Shown: in pieces, positions 37,260 to 47,007 of the stretch | Position numbering within the stretch: the stretch's first letter is position 1 | How the letters are laid out: each line of letters opens with the position of its first letter | Assembly: GCA_024640305.1 (NCBI GenBank) | Contig: JAHEFG010000010.1 | Span: 31,523-95,522 of the forward strand | Direction: 5' to 3' | Length of the DNA: 64,000 nt | Origin: Gammaproteobacteria bacterium | GTDB taxonomy: Bacteria > Pseudomonadota > Gammaproteobacteria > Steroidobacterales > Woeseiaceae | Program-made: the position numbers and the translations under genes | Notes under the pieces: generated by a model | What the model was told of the DNA's origin: nothing | Seen by the model: the letters and a program-made list of their open reading frames with translations, nothing else | Databases searched by the model: none

Positions 37260-37689
37260 TGATTTCCGTGCTGCGCAGCGACTGGGCCGCTGCATCCAGG
37301 CAGGCATTAATGTACTTGTGCCCGTCCAGAGCTCCGAAACGTTTAGCGAGGTTTACACCCTCGTTGATCACGACGCGGTACGGCACGTCTACACGAGACT
37401 GCAGCTCAAAAACACCGATGAGCAATACGGCGCGTTCCACGGGGTCAAGTTGTTCGAGCGGGCGATCGATAAGATCGTCGATGGTCGATTCCAGGGCGTC
37501 TTGCGACTTGATGATCAAGGGCAGCGCTTCGTCGAAAAACTCCTGGTCGACGCGCTGGTAGGCCGCCTGAAGATGAAACTGTTCCAGCAATTCGGAACTG
37601 CTGTGCCCGGCAAGCTGCATTTGATACAGCGCCTGAACCAGTAATTCCCGAGCGCGCGTCCGTGCGCCTGTTGAGCCGGCATTAGTCAT
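37252..37689 (-). CDS. nusB: Transcription antitermination factor NusB
   Basis: NusB binds boxA RNA with NusE (S10) in rRNA antitermination. The 145-residue all-helical protein begins with A-R-T-R-A-R-E-L-L-V-Q-A-L-Y-Q and has P-V-E-R-A-V-L-L-I-G-V-F-E-L near residue 83, then Y-R-V-V-I-N-E and A-K-R-F-G. It lies between ribH (21-base gap) and thiL (overlap), as is typical. Confidence 0.96.
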   Translation of the reverse strand: MTNAGSTGARTRARELLVQALYQMQLAGHSSSELLEQFHLQAAYQRVDQEFFDEALPLIIKSQDALESTIDDLIDRPLEQLDPVERAVLLIGVFELQSRVDVPYRVVINEGVNLAKRFGALDGHKYINACLDAAAQSLRSTEISG

Positions 37690-37710
37690 TTACTATTCCA
37701 GGCGACGCCG

Positions 37711-38184
37711 CTAGTCGACGCGGCGAAGCAGATTGACTGTTTCGATGATGGCGAGTGCCGCTTCTTCGCCCTTGTTGCCGGCCTTGGTGCCAGCGCGCTC
37801 GATTGCCTGTTCTATGGAATCAACCGTGAGCACACCGAATCCGACCGGTACACCGTGCCTCTGGCTGGCGCTGGCAATTCCGCGCACGCACTCTCCGGCG
37901 ACATAGTCGAAATGCGGCGTCCCGCCGCGGATCACTGCACCCAGGGCGATGATGCCATCGAACTTGCGCGACGCGGCAAGCTTGTCGACGACAACCGGCA
38001 TTTCAAAAGCGCCCGGTACGCGCACGATCTCAATATCGGCATCGGTCGCACCATGCTGACGCAGGCACCGCAAAGCACCTTTGAGTAATGAGTCAACGAT
38101 AAACTCGTTGAATCGTGTCGCCACGATCACGAAGCGTGCATCGCGCACCATCAGATCGCCTTCCGTTGTTTTTATTTTGTCCAT
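37711..38184 (-). CDS. ribH: 6,7-dimethyl-8-ribityllumazine synthase RibH
   Basis: RibH condenses the 5-amino-ribitylamino pyrimidine with dihydroxybutanone phosphate. The 157-residue protein has the substrate-binding segments A-R-F-V-I-V-A-T-R-F-N-E-F-I, P-G-A-F-E-M-P, A-L-G-A-V-I-R-G-G-T-P-H-F-D-Y and G-V-L-T-V-D. Length is standard. It is part of ribD-ribE-ribBA-ribH-nusB. Confidence 0.96.
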   Translation of the reverse strand: MDKIKTTEGDLMVRDARFVIVATRFNEFIVDSLLKGALRCLRQHGATDADIEIVRVPGAFEMPVVVDKLAASRKFDGIIALGAVIRGGTPHFDYVAGECVRGIASASQRHGVPVGFGVLTVDSIEQAIERAGTKAGNKGEEAALAIIETVNLLRRVD

Positions 38185-38199
38185 GCGCTGTCTGCGGCC

Positions 38200-39339
38200 C
38201 TATACGTACTCTGTGATTTCGAGATCGAAGCCTGAAATCGCGTACATGTGTTTGGGTGCTGATAATACACGGATTTTCGACAGTCCGAGGTCCCGGAGAA
38301 TCTGTGCTCCAATACCATAAGTGCGCAGCACAGCATCGCCGCTACGATGCTCCAACAAATCGTCGCTTGGCGTATCCAGTCCACTGACCGCATCCATGAA
38401 GGTGCGCGATGACTCCTGATCGCGCAGCAGAACGATAACGCCGACATCTTCTTCGGCAATGCGTTCTATGGCCCGGTCGAGCGGCCAACCCAGCGACTTG
38501 TTCTGGACACCGATGACATCTCCAAGCGTGTCTTGCAGGTGCACTCGTACGAGCGGGTTGTCGGTCGTGCTCAGATCGCCTTTCACCAGCGCTACATGCA
38601 CAGCACGATTAACGTGATCTTCGAAGCAATACATAGTGAACTCGCCGTACTCGGTATCGACTTGTTGCTCGGAGATTCGCTCAACATTGCGTTCGTTCTC
38701 CAGGCGATAGCGAATAAGGTCCGCAATTGTGCCAATCTTGATGTCATGCGCGCGCGCAAATTTCTCCAGGTCGGGCCGTCGCGCCATGCTGCCGTCCGCC
38801 TTAAGAATTTCGACGATAACTGCAGCAGGTTCGAGACCCGCCAGTCGTGCCAGATCACAACCGGCCTCGGTGTGGCCCGCGCGTGTCAATACGCCTCCTG
38901 GTTGTGCCATGACCGGAAAAATATGGCCTGGCTGGCGAATATCTTCGGGCTTTGCATCAGCTGCTATCGCAGCCTGCACGGTACGCGCCCGATCGTGCGC
39001 CGAAATACCCGTCGTGATGCCTTCCGCCGCTTCGATCGACAAGGTGAAATTCGTGGAGTGGTGCTGGTCTGTCTCTTTCACCATGAGCGGCAAACGCAAC
39101 TGCGCGCAGCGCTCGCGTGAAATCGTCAGGCAAATCAAGCCGCGCCCATGGGTTGCCATGTAGTTGATGTCCTCCGGCTGCACCCTCGATGCCGCCATCA
39201 GAAGATCACCTTCGTTTTCACGATTTTCATCGTCGACCATGATGACCATCTTGCCGTCACGAATATCCGCGATGATGTCTTCAATTTCACTGAACGCTGG
39301 ATTCGCTGCGCCCGGTTGCAGAGTTGTAGTTTCAGACAT
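38200..39339 (-). CDS. ribB: RibB (DHBP synthase) fused to a degenerate GTP cyclohydrolase II domain
   Basis: Residues about 15-215 are 3,4-dihydroxy-2-butanone-4-phosphate synthase, with D-D-E-N-R-E-N-E-G-D (acidic Mg site) and R-A-G-H-T-E-A-G. The remaining 160 or so residues align with GTP cyclohydrolase II, but the zinc-binding C-x10-C-x-C is gone (the place reads V-R-V-H-L-Q-D-T-L-G-D), so GTP ring opening is unlikely. A separate ribA must then exist elsewhere. The start overlaps the ribE end by 8 bases. Confidence 0.93.
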   Translation of the reverse strand: MSETTTLQPGAANPAFSEIEDIIADIRDGKMVIMVDDENRENEGDLLMAASRVQPEDINYMATHGRGLICLTISRERCAQLRLPLMVKETDQHHSTNFTLSIEAAEGITTGISAHDRARTVQAAIAADAKPEDIRQPGHIFPVMAQPGGVLTRAGHTEAGCDLARLAGLEPAAVIVEILKADGSMARRPDLEKFARAHDIKIGTIADLIRYRLENERNVERISEQQVDTEYGEFTMYCFEDHVNRAVHVALVKGDLSTTDNPLVRVHLQDTLGDVIGVQNKSLGWPLDRAIERIAEEDVGVIVLLRDQESSRTFMDAVSGLDTPSDDLLEHRSGDAVLRTYGIGAQILRDLGLSKIRVLSAPKHMYAISGFDLEITEYV

Positions 39340-39970
39340 AGCCGTGTTCTCTCAAAGTGTCCATGGACAGCCCATCGTCGTCTTTCGCGAGCAGTCGTTC
39401 AATGTAGCGGGCCAGCAGGTCAACTTCGATGTTGACGCGGGTGCCTGCCGAATAGCAGCCGATGATTGTAGCCTCAGCCGTGTGCGGGATTATATTCACG
39501 CTAAACCGGTTTCTCGATACCTCGTTGACGGTAAGGCTAACGCCGTCAACGGTCACAGAGCCCTTTTTGGCCACATAACGGGCGTACTCAGGCGGTAATT
39601 CAATGCCAATTCGGACTGAACGCGCATCTTCGTTGCGCGTCACAACGTTGCCCATACAGTCAACATGACCGCTCACAAGATGGCCGCCAAGCCGTTCACC
39701 CAGCGCCAGCGCCGGTTCCAGGTTCACCGCATCGCCAACGTTCAGATCGCCGAGACCCGTTACATCCAGCGTCTCGATTGATACATCGGTCGCGAAACTA
39801 TCTTCTTCAAGAGCAACGGCGGTCAGACAAACACCATTGACGGCAATGCTCTCCCCGATCGCATAGGAAGAAAATGGCATGTCTGTAGAATGGACTGACA
39901 GGCGAACATCTCCTCCGCGTTTCTCAATTGCAGCCACTGTGCCCATTGCTTTGATAATGCCGGTAAACAT
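39332..39970 (-). CDS. ribE: Riboflavin synthase alpha chain
   Basis: The enzyme dismutates two ribityllumazines to riboflavin. The 212-residue protein begins M-F-T-G-I-I as in the family and holds two lumazine-binding repeats, each with an N-G-V-C-L-T or D-G-V-S-L-T type motif. It is also called ribC in some species. It follows ribD by 5 bases. Confidence 0.96.
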   Translation of the reverse strand: MFTGIIKAMGTVAAIEKRGGDVRLSVHSTDMPFSSYAIGESIAVNGVCLTAVALEEDSFATDVSIETLDVTGLGDLNVGDAVNLEPALALGERLGGHLVSGHVDCMGNVVTRNEDARSVRIGIELPPEYARYVAKKGSVTVDGVSLTVNEVSRNRFSVNIIPHTAEATIIGCYSAGTRVNIEVDLLARYIERLLAKDDDGLSMDTLREHGYV

Positions 39971-39975
39971 GTGTC

Positions 39976-41076
39976 TTAGTCCCCAATCCGCGCTGTGATA
40001 CGGGTGTCCGCTCCCACCCTGCGAACGTCGCTAATTTCGAGCGACTTGCGATTGGCGAGCTCGGTCCATCCCGGTGTATCGAACATGCCCATAGTCTCAC
40101 TGCCCATGATGTGAGGTGCCTGATAGATAATCAGTTCATCAACGAGACCCGCGTTAACCAGGCTGCCCGCGAGCGTAGGTCCGGCCTCAACAAGCACGTC
40201 ATTTACCTCACGGCCGGCGAGATCGTTCAGCACTGCCAACACGTCGACCATGCCGGCACTCGCACCCACTTTAATGACTTCGGCTCCGGCCGCGACCAGC
40301 GCCTCTCGCTTGTCGTCATCAATACAGTAAACAAGCGTTTTCCCGGGCAACGCGAGCATCTCGGCGGACAAGGGCATACGCAGTTCATTATCCAGGATGA
40401 CGCGCAACGGCTGCTTGCCCTGTGTATCGATCGCCGCATCGCGAACAGTCAGCGACGGGTCATCGGCCAATATTGTGCCGATGCCGGTCATCACTGCGCC
40501 CGCGCGAGCCCTTAGTCGCTGCACGTCTGCCCGCGCCTCAGGGCCTGTTATCCACTGGCTTTCACCATTCGACATTGCGATGCCACCGTCGAGACTCGAC
40601 GCCATTTTCAGTCGCACGAGTGGCCGGTTACGCGTAACACGGCTCAGGAACCCCGCCAGGAGTTGCTCGGCGGAGGATCGCATAAGACCCACGCGCACCC
40701 CGATGCCTGCATTTTTCAGGGCTGCCAACCCGCGACCGTCAACTTGTCGGAACGGATCCTCGAGCGCGACGATCACCTCAGACACACCGGCGCCTATCAA
40801 CGCGTCAACACACGGCGGTGTCTTGCCGTGATGTGCACAGGGCTCGAGAGTGACGTAAGCGGTGGCGCCACGTGCATTGTCGCCAGCTGCCTGCAGCGCA
40901 TTGATTTCGGCATGTGCCTCGCCCGCCACCTCATGCCAGCCTTCACCAACTATTGCATCGTCACGTACCAACACACAACCGACCATGGGGTTTGGGTGCG
41001 CCGAGTATTGCCCACGCTCCGCCAAACGCAGGGCACGCGCCATGTATGCACAGTCGTTCGCTGAAAAATCGGACAT
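39976..41076 (-). CDS. ribD: RibD, pyrimidine deaminase / reductase of riboflavin synthesis
   Basis: The bifunctional 366-residue enzyme deaminates and then reduces the pyrimidine intermediate. The deaminase half has the zinc site H-A-E-I-N-A-L (near residue 50) and P-C-A-H-H-G-K-T-P-P-C. The reductase half (about 150-366) has the DHFR-like K-M-A-S-S-L-D-G start and E-A-G-P-T-L-A-G-S-L near the end. It follows nrdR by 5 bases. No FMN riboswitch is seen upstream, where there is hardly any space. Confidence 0.96.
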   Translation of the reverse strand: MSDFSANDCAYMARALRLAERGQYSAHPNPMVGCVLVRDDAIVGEGWHEVAGEAHAEINALQAAGDNARGATAYVTLEPCAHHGKTPPCVDALIGAGVSEVIVALEDPFRQVDGRGLAALKNAGIGVRVGLMRSSAEQLLAGFLSRVTRNRPLVRLKMASSLDGGIAMSNGESQWITGPEARADVQRLRARAGAVMTGIGTILADDPSLTVRDAAIDTQGKQPLRVILDNELRMPLSAEMLALPGKTLVYCIDDDKREALVAAGAEVIKVGASAGMVDVLAVLNDLAGREVNDVLVEAGPTLAGSLVNAGLVDELIIYQAPHIMGSETMGMFDTPGWTELANRKSLEISDVRRVGADTRITARIGD

Positions 41077-41081
41077 CGGCG

Positions 41082-41600
41082 TTATTTCTTTTTCTTGTCA
41101 AGCAGTTCGGGCAACAACGACATCTGCTCTCGGCTCGCCGCCGTCTCGGAGATTCGCTGCAAACGCTTTATTTCTTCCTCGAACTCGGTGATGTCCTGGA
41201 AACGTCGATAAACAGAAGCGAAACGCACGTACGCGACTTCATCGAGCTCATGCAGTTCCTCCATTACGAGTTCGCCGACCAGCCGCGAAGGCACTTCGCG
41301 CTCTCCCATGGTTCGCAGCCGGTGCACCAGCCTGCCTATTGCCTGCTCAAGCTCATCGCTGGGTACCGGACGCTTCTCGAGGGCGCGCACCATGCTGTAA
41401 CGCAGCTTGCTCTCATCAAAGGGTTGCCGGCTGTTGTCATTCTTAACCAGCCGCGGCATGACAAGTTCCGCAGATTCGAAAGTTGTGAATCGCTCGTTAC
41501 AGTCCAGGCATTGCCGACGCCGCCTGATCTGCCTGCCCTCACCTGCCAGGCGCGAGTCGATCACCTTCGTTTCTTCGTTGCTGCAAAACGGGCAGTGCAT
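41082..41600 (-). CDS. nrdR: Transcriptional repressor NrdR
   Basis: NrdR senses ATP/dATP and represses ribonucleotide reductase genes. The 172-residue protein has an N-terminal zinc ribbon (C-P-F-C near residue 3, C-L-D-C near residue 34) and an ATP-cone domain from about residue 49. The C-terminal tail is Lys-rich. It lies between glyA (39-base gap) and ribD, the usual nrdR-ribD context. No NrdR box was sought outside the window. Confidence 0.96.
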   Translation of the reverse strand: MHCPFCSNEETKVIDSRLAGEGRQIRRRRQCLDCNERFTTFESAELVMPRLVKNDNSRQPFDESKLRYSMVRALEKRPVPSDELEQAIGRLVHRLRTMGEREVPSRLVGELVMEELHELDEVAYVRFASVYRRFQDITEFEEEIKRLQRISETAASREQMSLLPELLDKKKK

Positions 41601-41639
41601 ATGAGTTCAGTACTCCGTCAATATCGCATTAGAGGAGTA

Positions 41640-42893
41640 CTACGCGTATACGGGGAATCGCTTGCAAAGGTCGAGAACCTGGCCGCGTACTCGCTCGATT
41701 GTCTCTTCGTTATTAATGTCGTCAAGTATATCTGCTATCCAGCCCGTAAGCTCCCGAGTCTCATCCGAGCCGAAACCGCGAGTCGTAATCGCCGGCGTGC
41801 CGAGGCGCAGGCCACTGGTCACGAACGGTGATTGCGGGTCGTTCGGCACTGCGTTCTTGTTCACAGTAATGTTCGCGCGACCCAGGGCCGCATCAGCATC
41901 CTTGCCAGTGATACCGTGTTCGATGAGGCTGACCAGCATCAGGTGATTATCCGTTCCACCGGACACGATCGGATAGCCCCGACTTTCCAGTACGCCGGCC
42001 ATGACCCTGGCGTTGTCGCAAACGTGTCCCTGGTATTCCTTGAATGACGGCTCCATCGCTTCCTTGAACGCGACCGCTTTGGCTGCGATGACGTGTTCCA
42101 GCGGGCCGCCCTGCGTCCCGGGAAAAACGAGCGAGTTAAACTTCTTTGTCAGTTCATCGTTCTTCCTGGCGAGGATGATGCCACCGCGCGGCCCGCGAAG
42201 AGTCTTGTGCGTTGTCGACGTTACGACGTCGGCCACCGGTATCGGGCTCGGGTAATGACCCGTTGCAATCAAACCGGCAACATGGGCCATGTCGACCATC
42301 AGATATGCCCCCACGCTGTCGGCAATATCCCGGAAGCGCTGCCAGTCGACGATGCGGGAATACGCCGAAAAACCCGCCACAATCATCTTTGGCTTGTGTT
42401 CGCTTGCAAGCGCCTGCACCTCGTCGTAATCAATCTCTCCGGTCTCGGCATCGAGACCATACTGGACGGCGTTATACAGCTTGCCCGAGAAGTTGACCTT
42501 GGACCCATGCGTGAGATGGCCGCCTTCGGCCAGGCTCATGCCCAGGACAGTATCGCCCGGCACACACAGCGCCATGTAGGCAGCGGCGTTGGCCTGAGAA
42601 CCCGAATGTGGCTGCACATTGGCGTAATCCGCACCGAACAACTGCTTGGCACGTTCGATCGCCAGGGTCTCGGAATCGTCAACGAATTCACAGCCACCGT
42701 AGTAACGCTTGCCCGGATAACCTTCGGCGTACTTGTTCGTCAGGACACTGCCTTGCGCAGCCATGACTCGCGGGCTCGCGTAATTTTCCGACGCGATGAG
42801 CTCGATGTGCTCCTCCTGGCGTCGTTCTTCCTGGCTGATCGCTTTGGCGATCTCGGGATCGTAGGACTCAAGCGTCGTTGACGTATCGAACAT
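41640..42893 (-). CDS. glyA: Serine hydroxymethyltransferase GlyA
   Basis: GlyA interconverts serine and glycine with tetrahydrofolate, the main source of one-carbon units. The 417-residue PLP enzyme matches E. coli in length. The PLP-binding Lys lies in [12 protein letters not shown] near residue 230, and the N-terminal E-L-I-A-S-E-N motif is present. A GGAGAA Shine-Dalgarno-like sequence lies just upstream. It stands before nrdR and 53 bases after the deacetylase-like gene. Confidence 0.97.
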   Translation of the reverse strand: MFDTSTTLESYDPEIAKAISQEERRQEEHIELIASENYASPRVMAAQGSVLTNKYAEGYPGKRYYGGCEFVDDSETLAIERAKQLFGADYANVQPHSGSQANAAAYMALCVPGDTVLGMSLAEGGHLTHGSKVNFSGKLYNAVQYGLDAETGEIDYDEVQALASEHKPKMIVAGFSAYSRIVDWQRFRDIADSVGAYLMVDMAHVAGLIATGHYPSPIPVADVVTSTTHKTLRGPRGGIILARKNDELTKKFNSLVFPGTQGGPLEHVIAAKAVAFKEAMEPSFKEYQGHVCDNARVMAGVLESRGYPIVSGGTDNHLMLVSLIEHGITGKDADAALGRANITVNKNAVPNDPQSPFVTSGLRLGTPAITTRGFGSDETRELTGWIADILDDINNEETIERVRGQVLDLCKRFPVYA

Positions 42894-42946
42894 CGGGCAG
42901 GTTCTCCGGGGGAACTGGGGGTCAAAAAAGAAGCGATGTTACAGGT

Positions 42947-43897
42947 TTAGTTTGCCTCGACAAAGGACTGCACAACCCGGGTCCAGGCACGCGCGAGATT
43001 TTCGCGGTTGTAGCCCCCGCCGCCGGTGCCGACGATCCTGCCACCACAATGCTTGTCCGCAAGTGCACACAGGGCGGTAGCCGCATCAGCATGGGCCTGC
43101 TCGGTATAACGAAGATGCGTGATCGGATCGCCTTCGAGGCTGTCGGCACCACATTGAAACAAAATAAACTCGGGCTTTGCATTATCAACGTAGGCCTCGA
43201 CTCGAGACCAGGCCCTCTGGAAATCGCTGTCATCTGCGCCGGGTTGCATCGGGATATTGAGCTTGGTGCCGCGTGCCCTGCCCTTACCGGTTTCCCCGGC
43301 GGCGCCCGTACCCGGATACAGGTGGCGGCCATCCTCATGAATATCCGCGAAGATCAGGTCCGGGTCATCCTCAAAACCGTAGAACATGCCATCGCCGTGA
43401 TGCGCGTCGATATCGACATAGGCTATGCGTTGCACGCCGTATTTCTTGCGCAGGAATTCGGCGGCAACACCACAATCATTGAATACACAAAACCCGGCCG
43501 CACAATCTCTGCCCGCGTGGTGCAATCCGGCAATCGGCACGAACGCCCGCTTTGCCCGTCCCTCCATAATTGCGTCTACAGCCGCCAGTGTAGTACCAAC
43601 GACATCGGATGCAGCATCGAAAATACCTGGCATCGCAGGCGTGTCGCCATCGTCAAGAAAGCCCTTGCCGTCGGCCGACATGCGCGAAACCTTGTCGATG
43701 TAGTCCGCAGTGTGGAACAGCATCAGGTCATCGACACTGGCATTCGCCGGTGCCGCATATTCAATTGCGTCACCAAGATTGGCCGCTGCCAGTTCGTCGT
43801 GGAATACGCCGTGTCGATCGAGGCCAAAAGGATGCGGATCGCCAAAGCCGTAACTGGCAAGTTGCTCGCCCCTGTAAACTAGTACTGGATCGCTCAT
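42947..43897 (-). CDS. Second histone deacetylase / AcuC-like family protein
   Basis: From M-S-D-P-V-L-V-Y-R-G (43897) it has 316 residues. The deacetylase site is intact: G-L-H-H-A-G-R (His pair), D-I-D-A-H-H-G-D-G (zinc ligands), F-Q-C-G-A-D-S and the G-T-G-G-G-G-Y end. The AcuC-like opening (Y-G-x-x-H-P-F) resembles acetoin-utilisation proteins, some of which deacetylate acetyl-CoA synthetase. It differs clearly from the deacetylase at 31944. It starts the run towards glyA and is divergent from nnrU. The upstream extension to 43954 is unlikely because it runs through the promoter region. Confidence 0.9.
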   Translation of the reverse strand: MSDPVLVYRGEQLASYGFGDPHPFGLDRHGVFHDELAAANLGDAIEYAAPANASVDDLMLFHTADYIDKVSRMSADGKGFLDDGDTPAMPGIFDAASDVVGTTLAAVDAIMEGRAKRAFVPIAGLHHAGRDCAAGFCVFNDCGVAAEFLRKKYGVQRIAYVDIDAHHGDGMFYGFEDDPDLIFADIHEDGRHLYPGTGAAGETGKGRARGTKLNIPMQPGADDSDFQRAWSRVEAYVDNAKPEFILFQCGADSLEGDPITHLRYTEQAHADAATALCALADKHCGGRIVGTGGGGYNRENLARAWTRVVQSFVEAN

Positions 43898-43918
43898 TAC
43901 TATCGTTTTTGTCGCTGA

Positions 43919-43936
43919 ATGCTGTTGGTGCAGCAT
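43919..43936. repeat. Inverted repeat in the divergent spacer deacetylase / nnrU
   Basis: ATGCTG, six bases, CAGCAT form perfect six-base arms. It lies between the two divergent starts (43897 and 43983), a place suited to an operator. There is no other support. Confidence 0.35.
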
Positions 43937-43982
43937 AATGGTGTAAATTCTCACTCACAACAAAGGTTCGGGGAACAGGCTC

Positions 43983-44561
43983 ATGTTGCAGTTGTTAATT
44001 GGTCTTATAGTGTTCTTTGGCATGCATTCGGCTGCCATTGTTGCGCTGCCGATGCGCGATAGAATGGCCGCCAGAAGCGAGTTGGGCTGGAAGGCGACTT
44101 ACGCTATCGTCTCGCTCATCGGCATTGTCCTGATTGCCAGGGGCTACGGCGAGGTCAGGCTGACCCCAACCGTGCTGTATGTGCCACCAATCGGGCTGCG
44201 ACATGTTGCCGCCCTTCTGATGCTGCCGGCCTTCGCTTTTTTCATAGCGCCTTACTTTCCCGGTCGCATCAAGCAGGCGCTCAAGCACCCGCAACTTGTG
44301 GCCGTCAAATTGTGGGCCGTGGCGCACCTTCTGATGAACGGCAATGTCGCCGACGTACTGTTATTCGGTTCATTCCTGGTTTGGGCCGTAGTTGACAGGG
44401 TGTCGATGAAGAATCGAGTGGCGCGTCCGTTACCCGGCGCACCTGAGTCAAGAGCGAATGACGTCATCGTCGTCGTGGTTGGCCTGCTCTTGTATGTCGC
44501 ATTTGTAATGTGGGGTCACGAAGCGTTAATTGGCATGAAGCCATTTGCGGGGATAAATTAA
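43983..44561 (+). CDS. NnrU family integral membrane protein
   Basis: The 192-residue protein has five to six hydrophobic segments and the NnrU/isoprenoid-methyltransferase-like pattern: H-S-A-A-I-V-A-L-P near residue 15, [16 protein letters not shown] near residue 97 (here K-H-P-Q), and a further N-G-x-x-A-D-V-L-L-F-G. NnrU is linked to nitrite/nitric oxide reduction in some bacteria, but its activity is unknown. No denitrification genes are near. It ends one base before ettA. Confidence 0.87.
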   Translation: MLQLLIGLIVFFGMHSAAIVALPMRDRMAARSELGWKATYAIVSLIGIVLIARGYGEVRLTPTVLYVPPIGLRHVAALLMLPAFAFFIAPYFPGRIKQALKHPQLVAVKLWAVAHLLMNGNVADVLLFGSFLVWAVVDRVSMKNRVARPLPGAPESRANDVIVVVVGLLLYVAFVMWGHEALIGMKPFAGIN

Positions 44562-44562
44562 T

Positions 44563-46236
44563 ATGGCGCAGTACATTTACACCATGAACCGCGTGGCCAA
44601 AATGGTCCCGCCGAAACGGTTCATCATCAAAGACATCTCATTGTCGTTTTTCCCGGGCGCCAAAATCGGTGTACTCGGCCTTAATGGCGCCGGTAAATCC
44701 ACCGTTCTACGCATCATGGCCGGCCTCGACACTGAATTTGACGGTGAGGCCAGGCCCCAGCCGGGCATCAAGATCGGCTATCTGCCGCAGGAGCCGCAAC
44801 TTGACCCGGAAAAAGATGTGCGCGGCAATGTTGAAGAAGGCGTTGCAGAGACCAAAGCACTTGTCGATCGCTTCAATGAAATCAGCATGAAATTTGCCGA
44901 GCCCATGAGCGACGACGAAATGAATGCGCTGCTTGAAGAACAGGGAAAACTTCAGGACGCAATTGACGCCGAGGGTGCATGGGAATTGGATCGCAAGCTT
45001 GAAATCGCCGCCGACGCCCTGCGGCTGCCGCCATGGGATGCGGATGTTACAAAACTCTCTGGTGGTGAGAAGCGTCGCGTCGCTTTGTGTCGCCTGCTGC
45101 TTTCAGAACCCGACATGCTGTTGCTGGACGAGCCAACCAATCACCTGGATGCACAGTCCGTTGCCTGGCTCGAACGATTTCTCGATGAATACCCAAGCAC
45201 GGTCATCGCCGTGACCCATGACCGTTACTTTCTCGACAACGTCGCCGGCTGGATTCTGGAGCTCGACCGCGGCCATGGCATCCCCTGGGAAGGCAACTAC
45301 TCATCCTGGCTGGATCAAAAAGAGAAGCGACTCTCCAACGAAGAGGCGACCGAAAAGGCCCGCCAAAAAGCCATGCAGGCAGAACTCGAATGGGTTCGTA
45401 CAAACCCGAAAGGCCGACAGGCCAAGTCGAAAGCACGTCTGCGGCAATTCGAAGAAATCTCATCCTCCAGCTACCAAAAGCGCAACGAGACGAATGAAAT
45501 TTACATACCGCCAGGTCCGCGACTGGGCGATGTCGTTATTGAAGTCAACGATCTCAAGAAGGGCTTTGGTGACAAGCTGCTCATCGAAAACCTTAGTTTT
45601 CAGTTGCCGGCAGGCGGCATTGTCGGCGTCATCGGTCCTAATGGTGCGGGCAAAACCACGCTGTTCCGCATGATCGCTGGTACGGAGCAGCCCGATTCCG
45701 GCACTGTTCGCCTCGGCGAAACTGTGCAGGTCGCCGCTGTCGATCAGTCGCGCGACAGCCTCGATGACAAGAAGACTGTCTGGGAGGAAATCTCAGATGG
45801 CCAGGACCTGATCAAGGTCGGAACCTACGAAACACCCTCGCGCGCATATGTGGGCCGCTTCAATTTCCGCGGCTCGGAACAGCAGAAACAGATCGGACTG
45901 TTATCAGGCGGTGAGCGTAACCGTGTGCACCTGGCCAAGATGCTGCGCTCCGGCGGCAACCTGTTGTTGCTCGACGAACCAACTAACGACCTCGATGTCG
46001 AGACGCTGCGGGCACTTGAACAGGCGCTTTTGGAGTTTCCGGGATCCGCCGTAGTAATTTCACATGATCGTTGGTTTCTAGACCGCATATGCACACATAT
46101 TCTGGCCTTTGAGGGAGACTCGGCAGTAACTTGGTTCGCCGGAAACTACGCAGACTATGAAGAAGACCGCAAACGTCGCCTTGGCGCCGATGCGGACAAC
46201 CCTCATCGCATCAAGTACAAACGTCTCAGCGCTTAG
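44563..46236 (+). CDS. ettA: EttA, energy-dependent translational throttle (ABC-F)
   Basis: The 557-residue ABC-F protein has two nucleotide-binding domains: Walker [10 protein letters not shown] (near 40) and G-P-N-G-A-G-K-T-T (near 362), L-S-G-G-E signatures, and [12 protein letters not shown] Walker B motifs. A charged linker lies between them and there is no membrane domain. EttA sits in the ribosomal E site and gates the first elongation steps according to the ATP/ADP ratio. The length and Y-x-M-x-R-V start point to EttA rather than Uup or YheS. Confidence 0.95.
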   Translation: MAQYIYTMNRVAKMVPPKRFIIKDISLSFFPGAKIGVLGLNGAGKSTVLRIMAGLDTEFDGEARPQPGIKIGYLPQEPQLDPEKDVRGNVEEGVAETKALVDRFNEISMKFAEPMSDDEMNALLEEQGKLQDAIDAEGAWELDRKLEIAADALRLPPWDADVTKLSGGEKRRVALCRLLLSEPDMLLLDEPTNHLDAQSVAWLERFLDEYPSTVIAVTHDRYFLDNVAGWILELDRGHGIPWEGNYSSWLDQKEKRLSNEEATEKARQKAMQAELEWVRTNPKGRQAKSKARLRQFEEISSSSYQKRNETNEIYIPPGPRLGDVVIEVNDLKKGFGDKLLIENLSFQLPAGGIVGVIGPNGAGKTTLFRMIAGTEQPDSGTVRLGETVQVAAVDQSRDSLDDKKTVWEEISDGQDLIKVGTYETPSRAYVGRFNFRGSEQQKQIGLLSGGERNRVHLAKMLRSGGNLLLLDEPTNDLDVETLRALEQALLEFPGSAVVISHDRWFLDRICTHILAFEGDSAVTWFAGNYADYEEDRKRRLGADADNPHRIKYKRLSA

Positions 46237-46240
46237 GAGG
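46235..46240 (+). promoter_or_regulatory. Ribosome-binding site AGGAGG
   Basis: A perfect AGGAGG overlaps the ettA stop. It is 7 bases before the ATG at 46248 but only 1 base before the ATG at 46242, so it decides the start of the next gene in favour of 46248. Confidence 0.8.
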
Positions 46241-46247
46241 AATGACG

Positions 46248-46913
46248 ATGAATGTGTTAATTGCTGCCAGCGCAACCCTCACGCTCATCGCTTTGTTGTT
46301 CTTCGCTTCCACCGTACGTCACGTGCGCCGCGGGAGCTTGTTAAGGGCCGGCGGCGCAGCGACATTTTGTGCGGCGTCGGCCGCTATCGGTACAGCCGGA
46401 ATCCTGCTGTTCATCAGCTACCTGGGCTACGAGCGCCTGACTGAAGAACAACTGGTCGGCGTAATCGAGTTTTCGCAAGCGGCGCCCGAAGAGTACACGG
46501 CTCGCCTCATGATAGATGGCAAGCTCGATCGTATGCTGACATTGCGCGGCGATGAGTGGCAGCTTGATGCACGCGTCGTGACCTGGAAACCACCAGCAAC
46601 GATTCTTGGCCTGGACCCGGTCTACCAACTGGAACGACTGAGCGGTCGTTATTCATCGGTCGATCGAGAACGCAGCGAACAACGCACTGTTTACTCGTTG
46701 GCCGAAGAGCGACCGCTCGATTTATGGAGCATGGCGCGTAAATTCCCGAAATTGGCACCTGGAGTAGATGCTTTTTACGGCACAGCAACTTACCTGCCGA
46801 TGGCGGATGGCGCACGGTTTCGGGTCACGATGAGCCGCGATGCCCTCGTTGCGCGCCCAATCAACGATTTTGCGCGCGAAGCTGTCGGGGATTGGGGACA
46901 GGTTGAGAATTGA
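46248..46913 (+). CDS. Membrane protein of unknown function
   Basis: I do not recognise this 221-residue protein. It begins with a membrane segment (residues about 2-22, A-S-A-T-L-T-L-I-A-L-L-F-F), a short basic loop (R-H-V-R-R-G-S) and a second membrane segment (about 30-58). An extracytoplasmic domain of about 160 residues follows, with alternating hydrophobic strands and no Cys. The start is fixed by the AGGAGG seven bases upstream. It is probably cotranscribed with ettA. It might be a multidrug-efflux accessory or envelope protein; no motif supports a more exact name. Confidence 0.75.
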   Translation: MNVLIAASATLTLIALLFFASTVRHVRRGSLLRAGGAATFCAASAAIGTAGILLFISYLGYERLTEEQLVGVIEFSQAAPEEYTARLMIDGKLDRMLTLRGDEWQLDARVVTWKPPATILGLDPVYQLERLSGRYSSVDRERSEQRTVYSLAEERPLDLWSMARKFPKLAPGVDAFYGTATYLPMADGARFRVTMSRDALVARPINDFAREAVGDWGQVEN

Positions 46914-47007
46914 ATCTGAGATTATGTTAAGCACTTGCAGCAGCTTCGAAATGTTGGTGCATACTGAGCTAGTCAGTTGATTTAGCTTCTAATAATAACG
47001 AGCGACT

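Noticed and set aside
41076..41082. FMN riboswitch before the riboflavin genes
   Set aside because: Only 5 bases separate nrdR from ribD, and I saw no RFN-element pattern in the spacers before glyA or the deacetylase.
42878..43882. Long plus-strand open frame opposite the AcuC-like gene
   Set aside because: Shadow of a gene with an intact zinc site on the minus strand; the antisense protein shows no recognisable motifs.
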